Assembly: GCF_047496725.1 (NCBI RefSeq)
Contig: NW_027328669.1
Span: 722,001-786,000, forward strand
DNA length: 64,000 nucleotides
Reading direction: 5' to 3'
Source: Anoplolepis gracilipes
Lineage: Eukaryota > Arthropoda > Insecta > Hymenoptera > Formicidae
Shown: piece after piece, positions 32,987 through 44,835 of the stretch
Layout: every line of letters starts with the position of its first letter
How positions within the stretch are numbered: position 1 is the first letter of the stretch
Made by a program: the position numbers and the translations under genes
Notes under the pieces: model-generated
The model's input: the letters and a program-made list of their open reading frames with translations, nothing else
Database searches by the model: none
What the model was told of the DNA's origin: nothing

Positions 32987-33702
32987 TGTTTACGAATGAA
33001 CAAGAAAAAAAATTCTGATTCATAATCGCCGCGTCGCCGCCTTGTCGCGCGTTTTCAGCTGCGCCGACAAACACGCAAGCTCAGAGTAATCCAAAATCTA
33101 CCAATCGGATTCCTCCAACTCAACTCGAGAATCAAAATCTCTTATCAAAAAACGGTCGCACGACGGGGTGACAAACAACAACAATCGCCGAGCGAGTTTA
33201 ACGAAAGATGACTTTAAGTACTGAAATTAATAACAAAAATAATAACCGAGAAAAGTCGAGATTCTCGAAATTTTGCGTCTATAAAATCCCCCTCGCGCGA
33301 CCGTTTCAGCGCACTTGATCTCGAGCCTCGTAGTTGATAGTGTGTTACTCCGCTGCTGTTAGTTATCATAAAAACCTTAGAAGAACGTACTTTCCTCTGA
33401 GATTCGTTGTTCGCGAATCGCGATCTAATAAAGCAGCCCTTTCAAAGGACACGCGTAAAAATTCGCACTGGACCACCGCTAACCGGTGAATCGCGCCCGC
33501 TAAATTAACGTCCTCGAAACCACGCGTCTTACCGCCTGTGATTATATTACGGACGATTAACTGGAATTAAAACCCGGACAGAAAATTGTAATTATCTTAC
33601 TCACTGTGACTTTATTCAGAAAAGAAAAAATAAAGTGAACGCTGCACTTAATCTTACGTGATCGCTTGCTCCCTGCCCTCCGTTACGGCGCTATCTCGCA
33701 CA
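32987..33702 (+). repeat. BEL/Pao 3' LTR
   Basis: 716 bp, TGTTTACG ... TCGCACA. It matches the 5' LTR. The clearest difference is a longer GC-rich stretch near 33030-33070 (CGCCGCCTTGTCGCG). Confidence 0.92.
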
Positions 33703-33962
33703 TTAATTCTTTCGTTTTTTAGTATTTTTAATGATTTTTTCTTCTTTCATTTTCCTTTTTAATAATTGTTCTGCCACTTGCTTTAATTTTTCTTGTTCTT
33801 TAATAACTTTGAGTTTAGATTTTTCTTTTTGTATTGCCTGTCTTTTTAACTGTAATGCTTGCTTCTTTTTTTTATTTTCAGCTTTTTTATGAGTTGCTAA
33901 TTCTTTTTTAGACTTTATTTTAAGTTCTTTTTGTTTCTTTTCTTCAGCTTCTTTTTCATGAA
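33703..33962 (-). pseudogene. Lys-rich coiled-coil tail of a split gene
   Basis: The minus-strand reading is a charged helix (HEKEAEEKKQKELKIKSKKE ...) ending in TAA exactly at the TTAAT target of the BEL element. It matches the last exon of the related gene at 50065-50569 (KAKEEEKQRRLEKKEEEKK ...). Such Lys/Glu-rich tails end some jerky/Tigger-type transposase-derived proteins, but no catalytic domain is seen here. Its upstream exons are probably those at 45181-45900, cut off by the gypsy and LINE sequence between. Confidence 0.6.
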
Positions 33963-33968
33963 TATTGT

Positions 33969-34530
33969 TGTGCCCGTGCCGTGAGGATAGGGTCTTCTGG
34001 GATATTCACCCAAAGAGTTGGAACTCAGGCAGCAAATGAACGCACTCCGTACTTGTACAGTAAAAGAATATATTTCTGTCGTACTGTTACACTTGTCTTA
34101 CATTACTATTAACTCGCGTATTTGGTCGTCGTGTAGACAAACCGTGTCGATAGATAGATAACTTATTTACGCGCGGCTCTCTTGCTAGCGACTTTCTTAC
34201 GAGCGATCTTTTTACGAGCGATCGCGATGGGTCTCGCGATCGGTTTATATATCGCTTTAATTTCGAGGGCGGAAGGATGAGGTTTTCCGGGTCGGAGCGC
34301 GGGACGTGCTCCGTGCTCGGGTGTCGTAATGCTTATTCAGCTTGACCGTGACTTGCTTTCTTGTTGGTCACGTCTTATTTTTCTTTTTTAATCTTTCTAT
34401 TTAATTCTTATTTAATTTTTTTATTTAATTCTTTTTAATGCTTTGCTTTGCTTGCTTAATTTTAGTTTTTTATTTCTCTATTTTATATATTTACTTTTCT
34501 GTTTCCAGGTAAGTGTATCGGGTTACGACA
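33969..34530 (-). repeat. Gypsy element 1 3' LTR
   Basis: On the minus strand it runs TGTCGTAACCC ... GGGCACA (562 bp), preceded by a purine tract (AAAGGGGAAAGG). It contains an ATATATAAA box. The boundaries come from TG/CA ends and the purine tract only, since no second LTR is present. Confidence 0.6.
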
Positions 34531-34717
34531 GCCTTTCCCCTTTGAGAAAAGAAAATTTACTAGCGGTAAATTTTCTTTATCTTATTTTCATTTCTTAATC
34601 TATGTTTTTACATTTTGTCTTATTAATATAACATGGCTGTGTTAGGTGTGTTGTTTCCGCCATTTAGTGTTGTGTCGGGTTGGTAAGGTCTGTCATAAAT
34701 TTTTTCTCTTTGTACTC

Positions 34718-36485
34718 ATGGTATGCTTATTTGGATTGTGCTTATTTTGTTCGGTTGTTCTTTTTTCGTTTGCTTCCTTCTTCTTACTAGGTGAGTTAAC
34801 ACTACAATACTGAGTATAATTATTGTTCCTGTGATACCTGATATCGCGGGATATATTACATGTTCTCGTATCTGTAGTCTGTCTTTACTTATCTATCTGT
34901 CTGTCTCGGTCAGTGTGTTACTCAGTTTCATTTAATTCGGATGGGTTCCGTATTATTTTTCGTAATTTTATGCTTTCTGCCTTGTCTTTTGGTTCATTCG
35001 TCTGTATTTTCAGTATGCTTGTTAAGTTATAGTCGGGTATTTTTGTATTTACATATGTTGTTATGGCGGGTTTGCTCGCTTTTATTATTATATCGGGCGT
35101 TACTAATTTACATTTTTCTTTTATTGTTATTCGTCTTGACCTTTTGATTTCGGTTATCTTTGTTATTCCGTTACATGTTATTTCTATTGGCTGTGTTTTC
35201 CTAGCGGAGTATATCCACGAGTTTGCGTCACTCAGCGTTATCCATATCGTTGAGTTGGCGTGTATGTGTCGTGTGTTGCAGCTGTTTATGTGTGTGTCTG
35301 TTCGTACGTATGTCTATACTTCGTATAACGCTTGGCTGTCTATGTGGTGTGTCGGATGACTTCTTTCGCATACATATTAGTTGTCGTTTCGCATACATTT
35401 TTCTAATTCGCTTTCCGTGGTTGTAAAATATGTTCGACTATCGGTGTCTATCGCTATTATCGGTTGGCTTACTTCTATACATATAAATGTGTCGTCTTGT
35501 TTATGGACGGGTAGAAGGATTGCTTTTATTATCTCATATATAGGGTACATTATTAAAGGAAATCTTACTGTCGTAATTATTCCTATACTATCGTAGTATG
35601 CGCTTATTTTTATAAATTTCTCGATCTCTCCCCAATTTTATGGTGCAATGTTGAATGGGAAAGTGCGTTCCTTGCGGTATCTGTGCCGCGATTTCCTTAA
35701 GGTTATTTATTATGGTTTCGATCGGTAGTAATCTTATGTTTATTATTCCGCTTTTCGCACTATTTAAATGTGTTACGATATCGGTAACATCCGTAATTAA
35801 CCTTCTGATGATCGCGTTCAACACGATAAAATGTTCGTCCATCTCTTCTCTATGTCCAAATCCTGTTGTCATCTGTAACTAGCTTTGTCGCATTTTCTCT
35901 GTCACATTAAAAAATTTGTCTTCATTTTCTTGTATTATTTTTTCTGATTCTTCTACGTGTGCAATGGTTGCGTTTAACACCTTAATTTGATTCTTCAGAG
36001 CATGCTGTAGCGTTTGTTGATTTCGTTCCAGCATTTTCAATTTTACGTTGATTATTTTTTCGTCGTCGGCGTCCATCGTGCCGAATAGCGTTTTGGCTAT
36101 TGTTCCTAGTCCATCTACTAGTTCTCTCCTTGTTTTCTTTGCTAACTGATAAGGTCGTTCTTAAACGTGTTAATAAAGTTACTGATTTTTCGTACTTTTG
36201 TTCTGTCAGTTGCGGTAAGAGGCTGCAAGTTCCTTTCATTTTTTCTTCTAAAGGTTTGTCATAGCATAACGCTTTCGTTTGCGCCATGTATCCTGCTAAC
36301 TGTTCTTGTCGGTAATGTATTGCGGAGATGTCCGTTTTAATTACCATTTTCCATGTGGACTCTACTTGATTGATTTTTCCTACTTCTCGAAATATATGCC
36401 TGGTTCCTGTGAGAATCTTTCTATCTTCCAGGCTTCGTCGGCGTTAGTTTTTTCTGTTTTGCCTGTGCTCCAGGTAATTAGACTC
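34718..36485 (-). pseudogene. Env-like region of gypsy element 1, broken
   Basis: Errantivirus-type envelope (fusion glycoprotein) relic. It starts at a 3' splice site, TTATATTACAG before 36485, as expected of a spliced env mRNA. Recognisable pieces are the N-terminal part (36347-35982), a helical heptad-like segment around 36076-35879, a further part (35872-35588) and, near 34860-34770, a hydrophobic membrane segment followed by a basic tail. At least two frameshifts or stops, including one near the expected cleavage/fusion-peptide site, break it. Plus-strand ORFs here are antisense shadows. Confidence 0.7.
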
Positions 36486-37061
36486 CTGTAATATAAATGG
36501 TATCATATTATATCACTGCGTTTTTTTAGAATGTTTCGTGCATTCTTTATTCGCGTTGCGTTTTTGCATATGTAGCTTTCGTTGTTCTTTCTTTGCTCTT
36601 AGTTAGTCTTCAGTCGCGATCCTGTGCGGTTCTTTTCGCTTTGTGTTGGGTTTTTTATTGTCGAGAAAGTTTCATGGCTCCCAATGCAGGTGACATTTAT
36701 TTTTCGAGTGACCAGCAGATTGTGCGTGACACCGGTGAGTTGGTTTCTCGCGAAGAGCCCGCGGAAAACCATTTTTCCCGTACTTTCGTGCCTTGAGTGG
36801 TGCCTCGAGTGTCTGAAGTGATTTTTGAACCTATTCCGGACGCACCGTTTATCTCGGTGCCACCTCACCAGTTTTGGTGGACAGGGTGCGGTCGCCACTT
36901 TTGGGATCGGGGTGTCTTTCGGTTTTACGGAAGTCTATCATCCCGTTCGCGGCCGTGGCCACGGTCGTGGCGCTCCTTTTTAAGGTAAGGTTTATTTTAT
37001 TTACATTTACTTTTCTTCGCTTCTTTATTGCTTTCCTCTGCGCGCGTCGCCGTCTACTATT
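36486..37061 (-). other. Pol-env spacer of gypsy element 1
   Basis: Region between the integrase stop and the env acceptor. A 99-codon minus-strand ORF (36898-36599) is unlike any family I know and is not conserved in the second element. Confidence 0.4.
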
Positions 37062-38696
37062 CTAATTTTCGATGAACGCTTTTAATCGGTTTACGTGTAC
37101 GCATATCGTCCTTCTTCCCATTTTTATCGTATAGTTTATGTCCGAATTCTTCTCGGTAATTAGATAGGATCCGAGCCACAGGGAATCCAACTTCTTCGAT
37201 CGTCCTCTACGAACTGTTTCGTCGTGTAGCAGGACTTTTTCTCCTACTTTGAATGTAGTTTCGCGTGTCTTCTTATCGTAATTTTCCTTCGCTTTTATTT
37301 TTTCGTTGCGTAGGTGCTCCTTTGCGACTTGTTGCTCAAAGTTCGCTTGCGTAGCTTCGTACGTGTATGTAGGTTTTGGCGGTTGCGATAGAGTTGTCGG
37401 TAGGGTTGCTCTGTGTCCGTAAATTAGTTCGAACGGTGTGAATCCTGTCGCTGTGTGTGGAGTAGTATTATATGTGAACATTGCGTACGGGATCCATTCG
37501 TCCCAGTCGGTTTGATCTGCGTTGATATAGTGTCGTAAATACTCGGCTAGTGTACAATGTGATCTTTCTAGCGCTCCGTTGCTCTCCGGATGATACGCTG
37601 TTGTTTGTATCTTTTCGATTTTTTACAATTTGCAAGTATTTTTAAACATCTCGCTTAGGAAATTTGTTCCTTGGTCAGTTAGTATTTTTTCTGGAATACC
37701 GTGCTCGAATATTATTTTCGTTGTAAATTCTCTTGCGATTGTTGCGGCTTCTTGGTTCGCTATTGGTATCGCTTTACTAAATTTCGTTAAATTATCTTAG
37801 AAAATTAAGATATATTTGTTTCCAGTAATTGTAGTTGTTAATGGTCCGACTATATTTAGTGCACATTTTCCGAATGGCTTATCAGCAGTGTCCATGATTA
37901 TTAACGGTGCCTTATTTTTTCTTGACAGTTTATTTCGTTGGCATAGTTCGCATTTCGCTATATAATTTTCGACGTCTTTTGTTATTCCTTTCCAATAATG
38001 CATTAGTCGAATTCGATTTATCGTTCGTTCGATTCCTTGATGTCCTCCTAGGGGGGCGTCGTGGTATTCGTTAAATATCTTTTGTTTCTCATCTTCCGTA
38101 TATTCTTGCATTGTTCTCGCGTCGCGTGCCTCTTCCTCTTTAATCGCATTGATATCCGCTACGTGTCGACTCAGCGCGTCAGCGTTTCTGTTCGCTGTTC
38201 CGGCTTTATGTATTATTACATAATCGTATTCTTCTAATTTAAGCCTCCATCGGGTCAATCGGGATCCGGGGTCAGTAACATTAAATAACCACACTAACGA
38301 TTTGTGATCCGTCACGACCGTGAATTTGGTTCCATATAAGTATGGTCGAAAATGTTTAACGGCCCATACTATAGTAAGTAACTCTTTCTCTGTCGTACTA
38401 TAATTCTGTTCTGTCTTTGTTAGTACTCGACTCGCGTACGTTACGGGTCGGTCTTGTCCTATCTGTCCTTGCGATAATATGGCTCCGATTGCATAGTCGG
38501 ATGCATCTGTCGTCACTATAAATTCTTTTGTAAAATCTGGGTACTTCAGTACCGGTGCTGTCGTTAGTTTTTCTTTTAGTATTTCAAAGGCGTTTTGCTG
38601 CGTCCACTCAAACTTGTTTTTTTTCTTGGGTAATTTTATGAGTAGTTTCGCTATCTTGGAAAAATTTTCAATAAACTTCCAATAATATCCGGCCAA
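37062..38696 (-). pseudogene. Gypsy element 1 RNase H and integrase
   Basis: The 38696-37797 block holds RNase H (FIVTTDASDYAIGAILSQG, the KELLTIVWAVKHFRPYLYG block, FTVVTDHKSL) and the integrase zinc-binding part (EYHDAPLGGHQGIERTINR, KCELCQRNK). An in-frame TAG near 37800 interrupts the core. The rest is readable in pieces to 37481-37062, with FTYNTTPHTATGFTPFELIYG and a degraded GPY-type end (SLWLGSYLI). The product would cut tRNA-primed hybrids and insert the DNA copy. Confidence 0.88.
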
Positions 38697-40212
38697 TCCT
38701 ATAAATGCTTGTACATCCTTGACCTTTTTTGGCGTTTGGAAAATTTTTTACAGCTTTTAATTTGGTTGGGTCGGGTGATATTCCATTTTCCGTAATTATG
38801 TGTCCGAGATATGTCACTTTCTTTCTTAGAAATTCACATTTGTCGGGCTGTAATTTTAATCGATTTTCCCGTAATCTTTTTAATACTTCGATTAATCTTT
38901 TATTGTGTTCTTTTAGACTAGCTCCAAAAATTACAATATTGTCTAAATAAACTAGACATTTTATTCCTTGCAATCCGCTTAACACGGCGTTCATTAATCG
39001 CTGGAATGTGGCGGGTGCGTTTTTTAATCCAAACGGCATTCTGTTAAATTCGTAGTGTCCGTACGGCGTGGAAAACACTGTTTTACTTTTGTCATTTTCT
39101 TCCATCTCGATCTGGTGATATCCTGATGCCAAGTCGAGGGTAGTAAAATATTTTGCGTTCCCTAATTGATTTAATATGTCCGTAATATTTGGTAGAGGGA
39201 ATGAGTCGCCTATTGTTAGGTCGTTCAATTTTCGAAAGTCTACCACCACTCTAAATTTTTGTTTTCCGGATGCATCTAATTTCTTTGGAACGACTAATAA
39301 AGGTGCGTTCCATTGACTCACGCTTGCCCTAATTATTTCATTATTCAGCATCTCTTGCATTTGTCGATTGACTTCCGTCTTATGTTTTTCGGGCAGTCGA
39401 TATGGTCGTACGTTAACCGGTGCGCTATCTGCTCGTGTTGCAATTTGATGTGTCATCGCGTTTGTACATGTGAGTGGCTCTCCGTCGGTGTGGAACACGT
39501 CGCTGTATTCCTCGCAGATATCTCTTATCGTTTTTTCCTCCTCCTCATTAAAGTGTCCAGTGCGGAGCTCTTTTAATATTTTCTCGATGTGTCGTAGGCT
39601 TTTCTCCTCCGTTGTCGAATGTGCGAGATTTATCTCTGTTGCGTCTTCGGCTTCAATTTTCTCAATTGTTATCTGTGGCATTGTAATTTCGACTTTGTTT
39701 TCGTTTGTATTCATTACGCTCGCAGGGCATAAAAATTTTTCGGGTTTGACTAGGTAGTTCTCTATAAATACGCCTGGTATTATTTCCTCTGGTCGGGTTA
39801 CTCCCATCATGTTGATTGTCGTTGCCACTTGTACTATCGTCTCGCTCCGAGGCTGTAACGTGATCTTTTGATAAGGGTATAGTCTCAATATATTTCGTCC
39901 GATTCTTAGTTGTTTCGTTGAGTAGCTGCATATCGCTTCTTGTTTTTTAAGAAAATCTATTCCTATTATTCCTTCATACTCAATCGGAAAATCGTCTTTT
40001 ACGACATAAAATCTATGTTTTATTTTTTCATCTCGCAACTTTATCGTCGTATTTATTCGTCCAATGGTATATACATGGTGTCCCGTCACGCCCGTGAGGG
40101 TTATTCTGTCTTTGGTTATCATCGTTTCTCCTTTTAGATTTCTCACTTTGATAAGAGAAATGACTCCCGTATCGCATAATAAATTTATTTTTCCTCCTTT
40201 TGCCTCTTGCAT
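38668..40212 (-). pseudogene. Gypsy element 1 protease-reverse transcriptase
   Basis: 514-codon frame. Protease: NLLCDTGVISLIKV, with DTG retained. RT: VNVRPYRLPEKHKTEVNRQ, WNAPLLVVPKK, FRVVVDFRKLNDLT, YFTTLDLASGYHQI, FNRMPFGLKNAPATFQRLM. The catalytic box reads VYLDNIVIFG where YLDD is expected, so the second Asp is Asn and activity should be lost. A frameshift near 38680 separates it from RNase H. Confidence 0.9.
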
Positions 40213-40259
40213 GGGTAATGCAACTAAGTCTAGGCCTGTATGTGAGTGAGGCGTTCGTC

Positions 40260-41968
40260 TTACGTGTGATACTCGGCGGCAGGTCGACGTTGCTTCTTAT
40301 CTTCTTTCTCCTCCTCGTCGCTACTTCGAGCGGAATCAGATCTCTTTTTTCTTCTTTCATCGTTATACCGATTTTTAATTTCTCGTGGCGGTTGATTTCG
40401 TTTCGTACGATTAGACTGATCTTTATACGGTCGTCCGTGTAATATCCAGCATTCTTCTTGCCTATGTCCGGTCCTTTTGCAGTGGTTGCAATATTTATCA
40501 ACGGTATTCACGCGCGAGGGTCGCTCCGGTTTTGATAATGAAAATCGCGTCGCGTATCGACTCGTCCGGCATTCTCGTCCGTAATGCCCCATTTTTCCGC
40601 ATTTCTGGCATTGTGCAGTTCTTTTATTATCATGATTATACGCGGGCGTTGCAGCGTTCTTTGGTCGTGCGCCGGCACATCCCGATCCCTTGACCTTCTC
40701 TTCCGCGCTCGCGGCTGATATCGCTTCTTGGAGTGTCATGTATCCTCGAGAACGTACTACGGTTTTAATGTCGTCGTGTAATCCGACATGAAAATTCTCT
40801 AAGGCTTGCTGCTGTATTATTTTAGAGATTATCCGCTTGTGCTCCGCCGCATAATTTTGTCCGTCTAGCATCGACTCGTATAGTTCTATTGCTAGTTTGT
40901 CTGTTCGAAGTCCGTATGCTCTCGCGCTTTCGCCGGTTTTCTGTTTTAGCGTATTGAACTCTATTTGCAAATGTGTCGTGCTCTTTCTACTAGCATAGCA
41001 CGCTTCTAATTCTTGCTTTAATTGCACAAAATTTCGGATCTTTCACGTCTGGAAATCTAGCATCGCTCTGCCTTTTAATTTGGTACATAGTACGGCATCT
41101 AACCTAACCTAACAGGGTGACTTCGTCTAATGGGTCAATATTTTCGACCGCGTATGTTGTCGCGCTTAAAAATTCTTGTAGTTTATTTGGCGATCCGTCG
41201 AATTCTGGTATTAGGCTTCATGCTTCTTTCAAGGGTAAACTTCCGCGTCCTCGACGGTATTGTACATTGTCGGGCAAGTAGTCTTCTTCAACTTCGCGTC
41301 TGTGATTTGTTGGCGTTAGGCTTCTGTTATTTCGTGTTTCCTGTCTTTCGCGAATATAATCGATTTCAAGGTGTAAATCCCGAATTTCCTGCATCAACAT
41401 TTGAATCATCTCTCTACTATTATCGTTTATACCGCTTGTTCCGGGTTCGACGTGTTTCTGTACACGTGGTTCCGCCGATTCCTCGCTTATCTCATTGTGT
41501 AAGCGTTCGATTTCTCTATCGACCTCGTCGGCAGTGACGTTCGGTCGAGCTACCGGAGGTGTTCGGATCATGTTTCTTCTCTCGCGGTATTCTAATTCCG
41601 GATTAAAAATGCTTGAGTCGTAGAACGTTAATGAAAATTCGCGTCGGTGTGTCACACGGCTTGGTGTGCTTATTACTGACTCGGCGTCGGTTGACTGACC
41701 GTCTTGATTTGTTTGATTACACTATGATCTATTTCGTTGACCGGGAGTTCGCTAATACGTTCGCTACGGGTTCGTTTTCGGGAGAACTTTTGCTCGAGTA
41801 ATATGCCTCTAAATGTCTGCGCACTCTATTACTAATGTCTCTAAACGCGGTTTCCGCGATTCTTTGCGAGTTTCTAAAATTATTGGCTATGGCTCTTTCT
41901 GCTGATCCGCTGTGTAGCCACGATGCGTTCGCTCTGTTATTTGGTCTTTCGTTTCGTCCTTCCGACAT
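40260..41968 (-). pseudogene. Gypsy element 1 gag
   Basis: Frames 41968-41729, 41655-41218 and 41027-40260. It starts MSEGRNERPNN, like the second element's MSEGRNVPKP. The last block has two zinc knuckles, CQKCGKMGHYGREC and CNHCKRTGHRQEEC, and an Arg/Lys/Glu-rich end. The middle is disrupted near 41100 by a small TTAGG-type run. The product would form the particle and bind RNA. Confidence 0.85.
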
Positions 41969-42099
41969 TCACGCGTTACAATAATAAATTTTTCGTTCGA
42001 CTTACATTAATATGATGTATCGCATTTTATTTGATCGCTCGCTCTCGCTGTTGTCCGTAGTTGAGGTAGAGCGGTACCTTCTCAGGTTGCAGTCCGACT

Positions 42100-42205
42100 C
42101 CTCCCCGAGGGTGCGCCACCTTATTGTGGTCGGGAGGTTCCGCTTTGAAGCCGATCATCGGGTCCTAGGACCCATGATTGGTGGAAGAGTGGCTAAGAGC
42201 GCACC
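42100..42205 (+). ncRNA. HDV-like ribozyme at LINE C 5' end
   Basis: P1 CCTCCC (42100-42105) with GGGAGG (42132-42137). P2 GGTGCG (42110-42115) with CGCACC (42200-42205). P3 ACC/GGT with loop TTATTGT. P4 is a long hairpin with GGGTCC/GGACCC inside ATCAT/ATGAT. The joining strand GGCTAAGAG (42191-42199) resembles the GGCUAAGG strand of HDV with its catalytic C. The P1 start sets the predicted 5' end of the LINE. Confidence 0.7.
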
Positions 42206-42219
42206 AAAAGACACTGGCA

Positions 42220-44740
42220 TGAACATGGACAAGGATAAGGGAATCGAACATACCAGCGCAGAGGGACTTCGGAACCCTCAGGGCCGGCGTGGCGGAGATA
42301 TCGTCCCAGTCTCTGCTTCGTCGTTATCGAACGATGGGCTACCTGAAGTGTGCACCGCAGGCACAACAGGCGAAGTTACAACTGCGAAGAAGCGGATGGA
42401 TTCACCCGATCACACGGCTGCTGCTGACACGGCACATGAAGATGATGGAAAACATCACAGTGATAGTGGTGGCACTGAGAACGAGAACAGGGAGGGAGTT
42501 TGATATCGCCACGTTGGAACTTCCGTCTACGTCCGGGTCGGAAATTGGTCGCGCAAGGGCCGATCCCGAGTTATTGCGAGTGAAGACTATGAGTGATGTG
42601 CTGGACCTTGTGGTGAACAGTAATTGTGAGAAAGATAGCGGCCAGGATGTGAATGTATGTTCTGAGACGAGCTATGCCAGTGCGGTGATGGGTGTGTCGA
42701 GTGCGCGATCGAAGTCCAGGGGCCCGAGAAAGATCACGAGTAAGAGAAAGGCCGCCACTTCCAGCTCCGAACTGGAGTTGGCTGACAGCCTGGCGACGAC
42801 CCCTAAAACGAAGAGAGTTTCTGGACCCCGTACCAGAACCTTTAGCAAATACGCTAAAAAACTGAAGATGTCAAGAAAATTGGACACAGCTGATGAGCAG
42901 TCCCCCAGCCCGCCACGGAGGATGTCCATGAGGAAGGGACATTCGTCGAGAGAAACACCTGAACAAGGTAAGAAAGCGCCTGGTAGGAAGCCTACCACGG
43001 ATAAGGAGAAAATTGCGAATAGATTAGTTAAGGATATTTCGGCCGAGCCAGCCGGTGTTAATGAGATTGCAGGCAGCTCGGTGGCTGAACTAGGTGCAAT
43101 GGCCACAGAATGGCTCGAAGAATTAGATTTCTTAAGAGATAAATGCGGAACCATGAATGGCCGCGTTAGTAACAGAATTAAGAGCAGGACGGTAGCATTT
43201 GGAAAGTTTGTTCGCGTAGTTATCAAAAGGTTGCAGGATACTGGGGATACCGCGTACCTTAAGAAACGTAACGACGAACTAGTAGATCAAATTAGCTCGT
43301 ATGAGAGGGTAGTGAAAACTCTTAGTTTGAAAGTTGAAGAACTCACAAGTAAGCTCGAGAAACTTCAAAGGGAGTTCAATAGGAAAGAGAATAGCAGAAA
43401 GTACTTGCTTAAGGCTATGACGACGGAGAGAGGAACCTCCCCTATGCCGCAAATACTTGAGGATGTGCACGACCGATGCTCGAACGTCGGCGATGACGCG
43501 AGGGTAGTTCACAAAGAATCAAGAACGGGAGATGGAATTCCTGAGACAGAGAACCGTATTCGGAAGACTGTTGAAAAGACCCTTTGGAAGGAACGCAGCC
43601 AGGAAAACTCCAGGACATCCAAGGATGACCAAGGAATCACCAAGATCTCTGTCCAAGATGTTGAGGACCAAGAACCCCCTTCCCTCCCTCGGCGAGCGCC
43701 GAGAATCAGGATGAAGAGTGATGTCCAGCTGGTCCCCCACCCCGGAAGGAAGCCCTATTTCCCCACACTCTTCAGACGCGACGTACCCCTGGGAATACGG
43801 GTGTATCCGGAGGGGAGGTGAAAGTTACAAATAGTGAATGGAGCGTGGCCAAGAAGAAACCGCAGAAAAAGGAGAGGAAAAAGGATTTTCCTCTTTTCCC
43901 CTAGAACTCTGCTCCGCAATCAACAGTGAAAGCCCCTTCGGGGAGGGAGATGAACACTTCCAATCGGAGAACGGACCCAGAGAGACGCCCAAGGGAGGCA
44001 AGAAAGGTAGGTGAGCGGGGTGCCTCACGTAGGAGAGCGCCGAGAAGTGCCGCAATAGCTATAAGAGGAGTTGTCGAGGAATTCTCATACGCGGAAGCGA
44101 TGCGCACAGCCCGGGATCGTATCAACTTAGCCGATCTCGGAATAACCAACTCGAGGACCAAGAAATCGGCAGGGGGGGGCCTTCCTTATAGAAATATCCA
44201 ACCTGATAGTGGTAGTAAGGCTAATACCCTCCGAGAGGAACTAGTTAAAGTGCTGGGCAAAGAGGCTGCAGTTACAAGGCCCACGGCAAAGGGCGAGATG
44301 TGGATCGTCGGCATAGATGAGACAGTCTCCACAGAGGAGGTAATAGAAGCGGTTATCTCCGTAGGTAAATGCCACAAAGATGAGGTATCCATCAGTGAAA
44401 AAAGATCAATGAAAAATGGTCTGTTTATGGCATAGACCAAGCTTCCCCTTGCCGCTGCGGTTGAGGTGGCAAGAAACGGCAAACTGAGGATAGGATGAAC
44501 AATAGCTAGGGCGGAACTGTTAAACGCGAAGCTCCTACAGTGTTATAAGTGCTGGGCCTTTGGACACGTTCAGGCCAGATGTGCTTCCCAAATAGACCGA
44601 CGAGGCCTGTGCTTCCGGTACGGCACAGATGGACATAAGGCGGCCGAGTGTAAGGAACAATTTAGGTGCGCATTGTGTGAGGCTGCAGGATTGAAAGCAG
44701 AACATAGGATCGGCGCGAGTAACTGCGCTTCGATCCATGC
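42220..44740 (+). pseudogene. LINE C ORF1 (gag-like, CCHC knuckles)
   Basis: It reads from an ATG near 42220, shifts frame around 42480, runs to 43821 and, after another break, resumes at 43926-44435. It is rich in Lys/Glu/Ser with a coiled-coil-like stretch around 43240-43400 (KRNDELVDQISSYERVVKTL). Two Trp codons appear changed to TAG (44433) and TGA (near 44497). The knuckles follow at 44535-44735: CYKCWAFGHVQARC (perfect), CFRYGTDGHKAAEC (second Cys to Tyr) and CALCEAAG. The central region after the coil is an R1-type gag domain by position. Confidence 0.8.
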
Positions 44741-44835
44741 CAGTGGGAATACCCTGAATCGGAGGAGGGCAAACATGGGTGGAAATAAGAAGGACAATGA
44801 CCCCCAGGCTACAGGTAATACAGTGCAACTTAAAT

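Larger units (their letters stand above)
21553..33707 (+). mobile_element. BEL/Pao LTR retrotransposon with nested LINE
   Basis: Complete element 21558-33702: 5' LTR, tRNA-Tyr-type primer site, gag, protease/RT/RNase H, integrase, purine-rich tract and 3' LTR. It is flanked by TTAAT duplications (21553-21557 and 33703-33707). The protein order and RT/integrase sequence are BEL/Pao type. A 5 kb LINE (26670-31656) interrupts the integrase. LTRs are close in sequence with a few substitutions and one larger indel, so the insertion is fairly recent, but the ORF carries several stops and frameshifts. Confidence 0.93.
33969..42099 (-). mobile_element. Errantivirus-like Ty3/gypsy element 1
   Basis: Minus strand, read from high to low coordinates: 5' untranslated sequence, gag (41968-40260), protease-RT-RNase H-integrase (40212-37062), env region (36485-about 34718) and a 3' LTR (34530-33969). 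The 5' LTR is missing; LINE C begins at 42100 instead. The env region, spliced from an acceptor at 36485, marks the errantivirus-type lineage. The element differs clearly from the one at 57.5-64 kb, so it is a separate subfamily. Frameshifts and stops occur in gag, pol and env. Confidence 0.88.

Noticed and set aside
34941..35596. Plus-strand ORFs with strongly hydrophobic translations
   Set aside because: They are antisense to the env region of gypsy element 1; AT-rich antisense gives Leu/Phe/Val-rich reading.
42052..42099. tRNA-like D-arm sequence (GGTAGAGCGG) before LINE C
   Set aside because: No full cloverleaf, anticodon arm or T-arm could be drawn.
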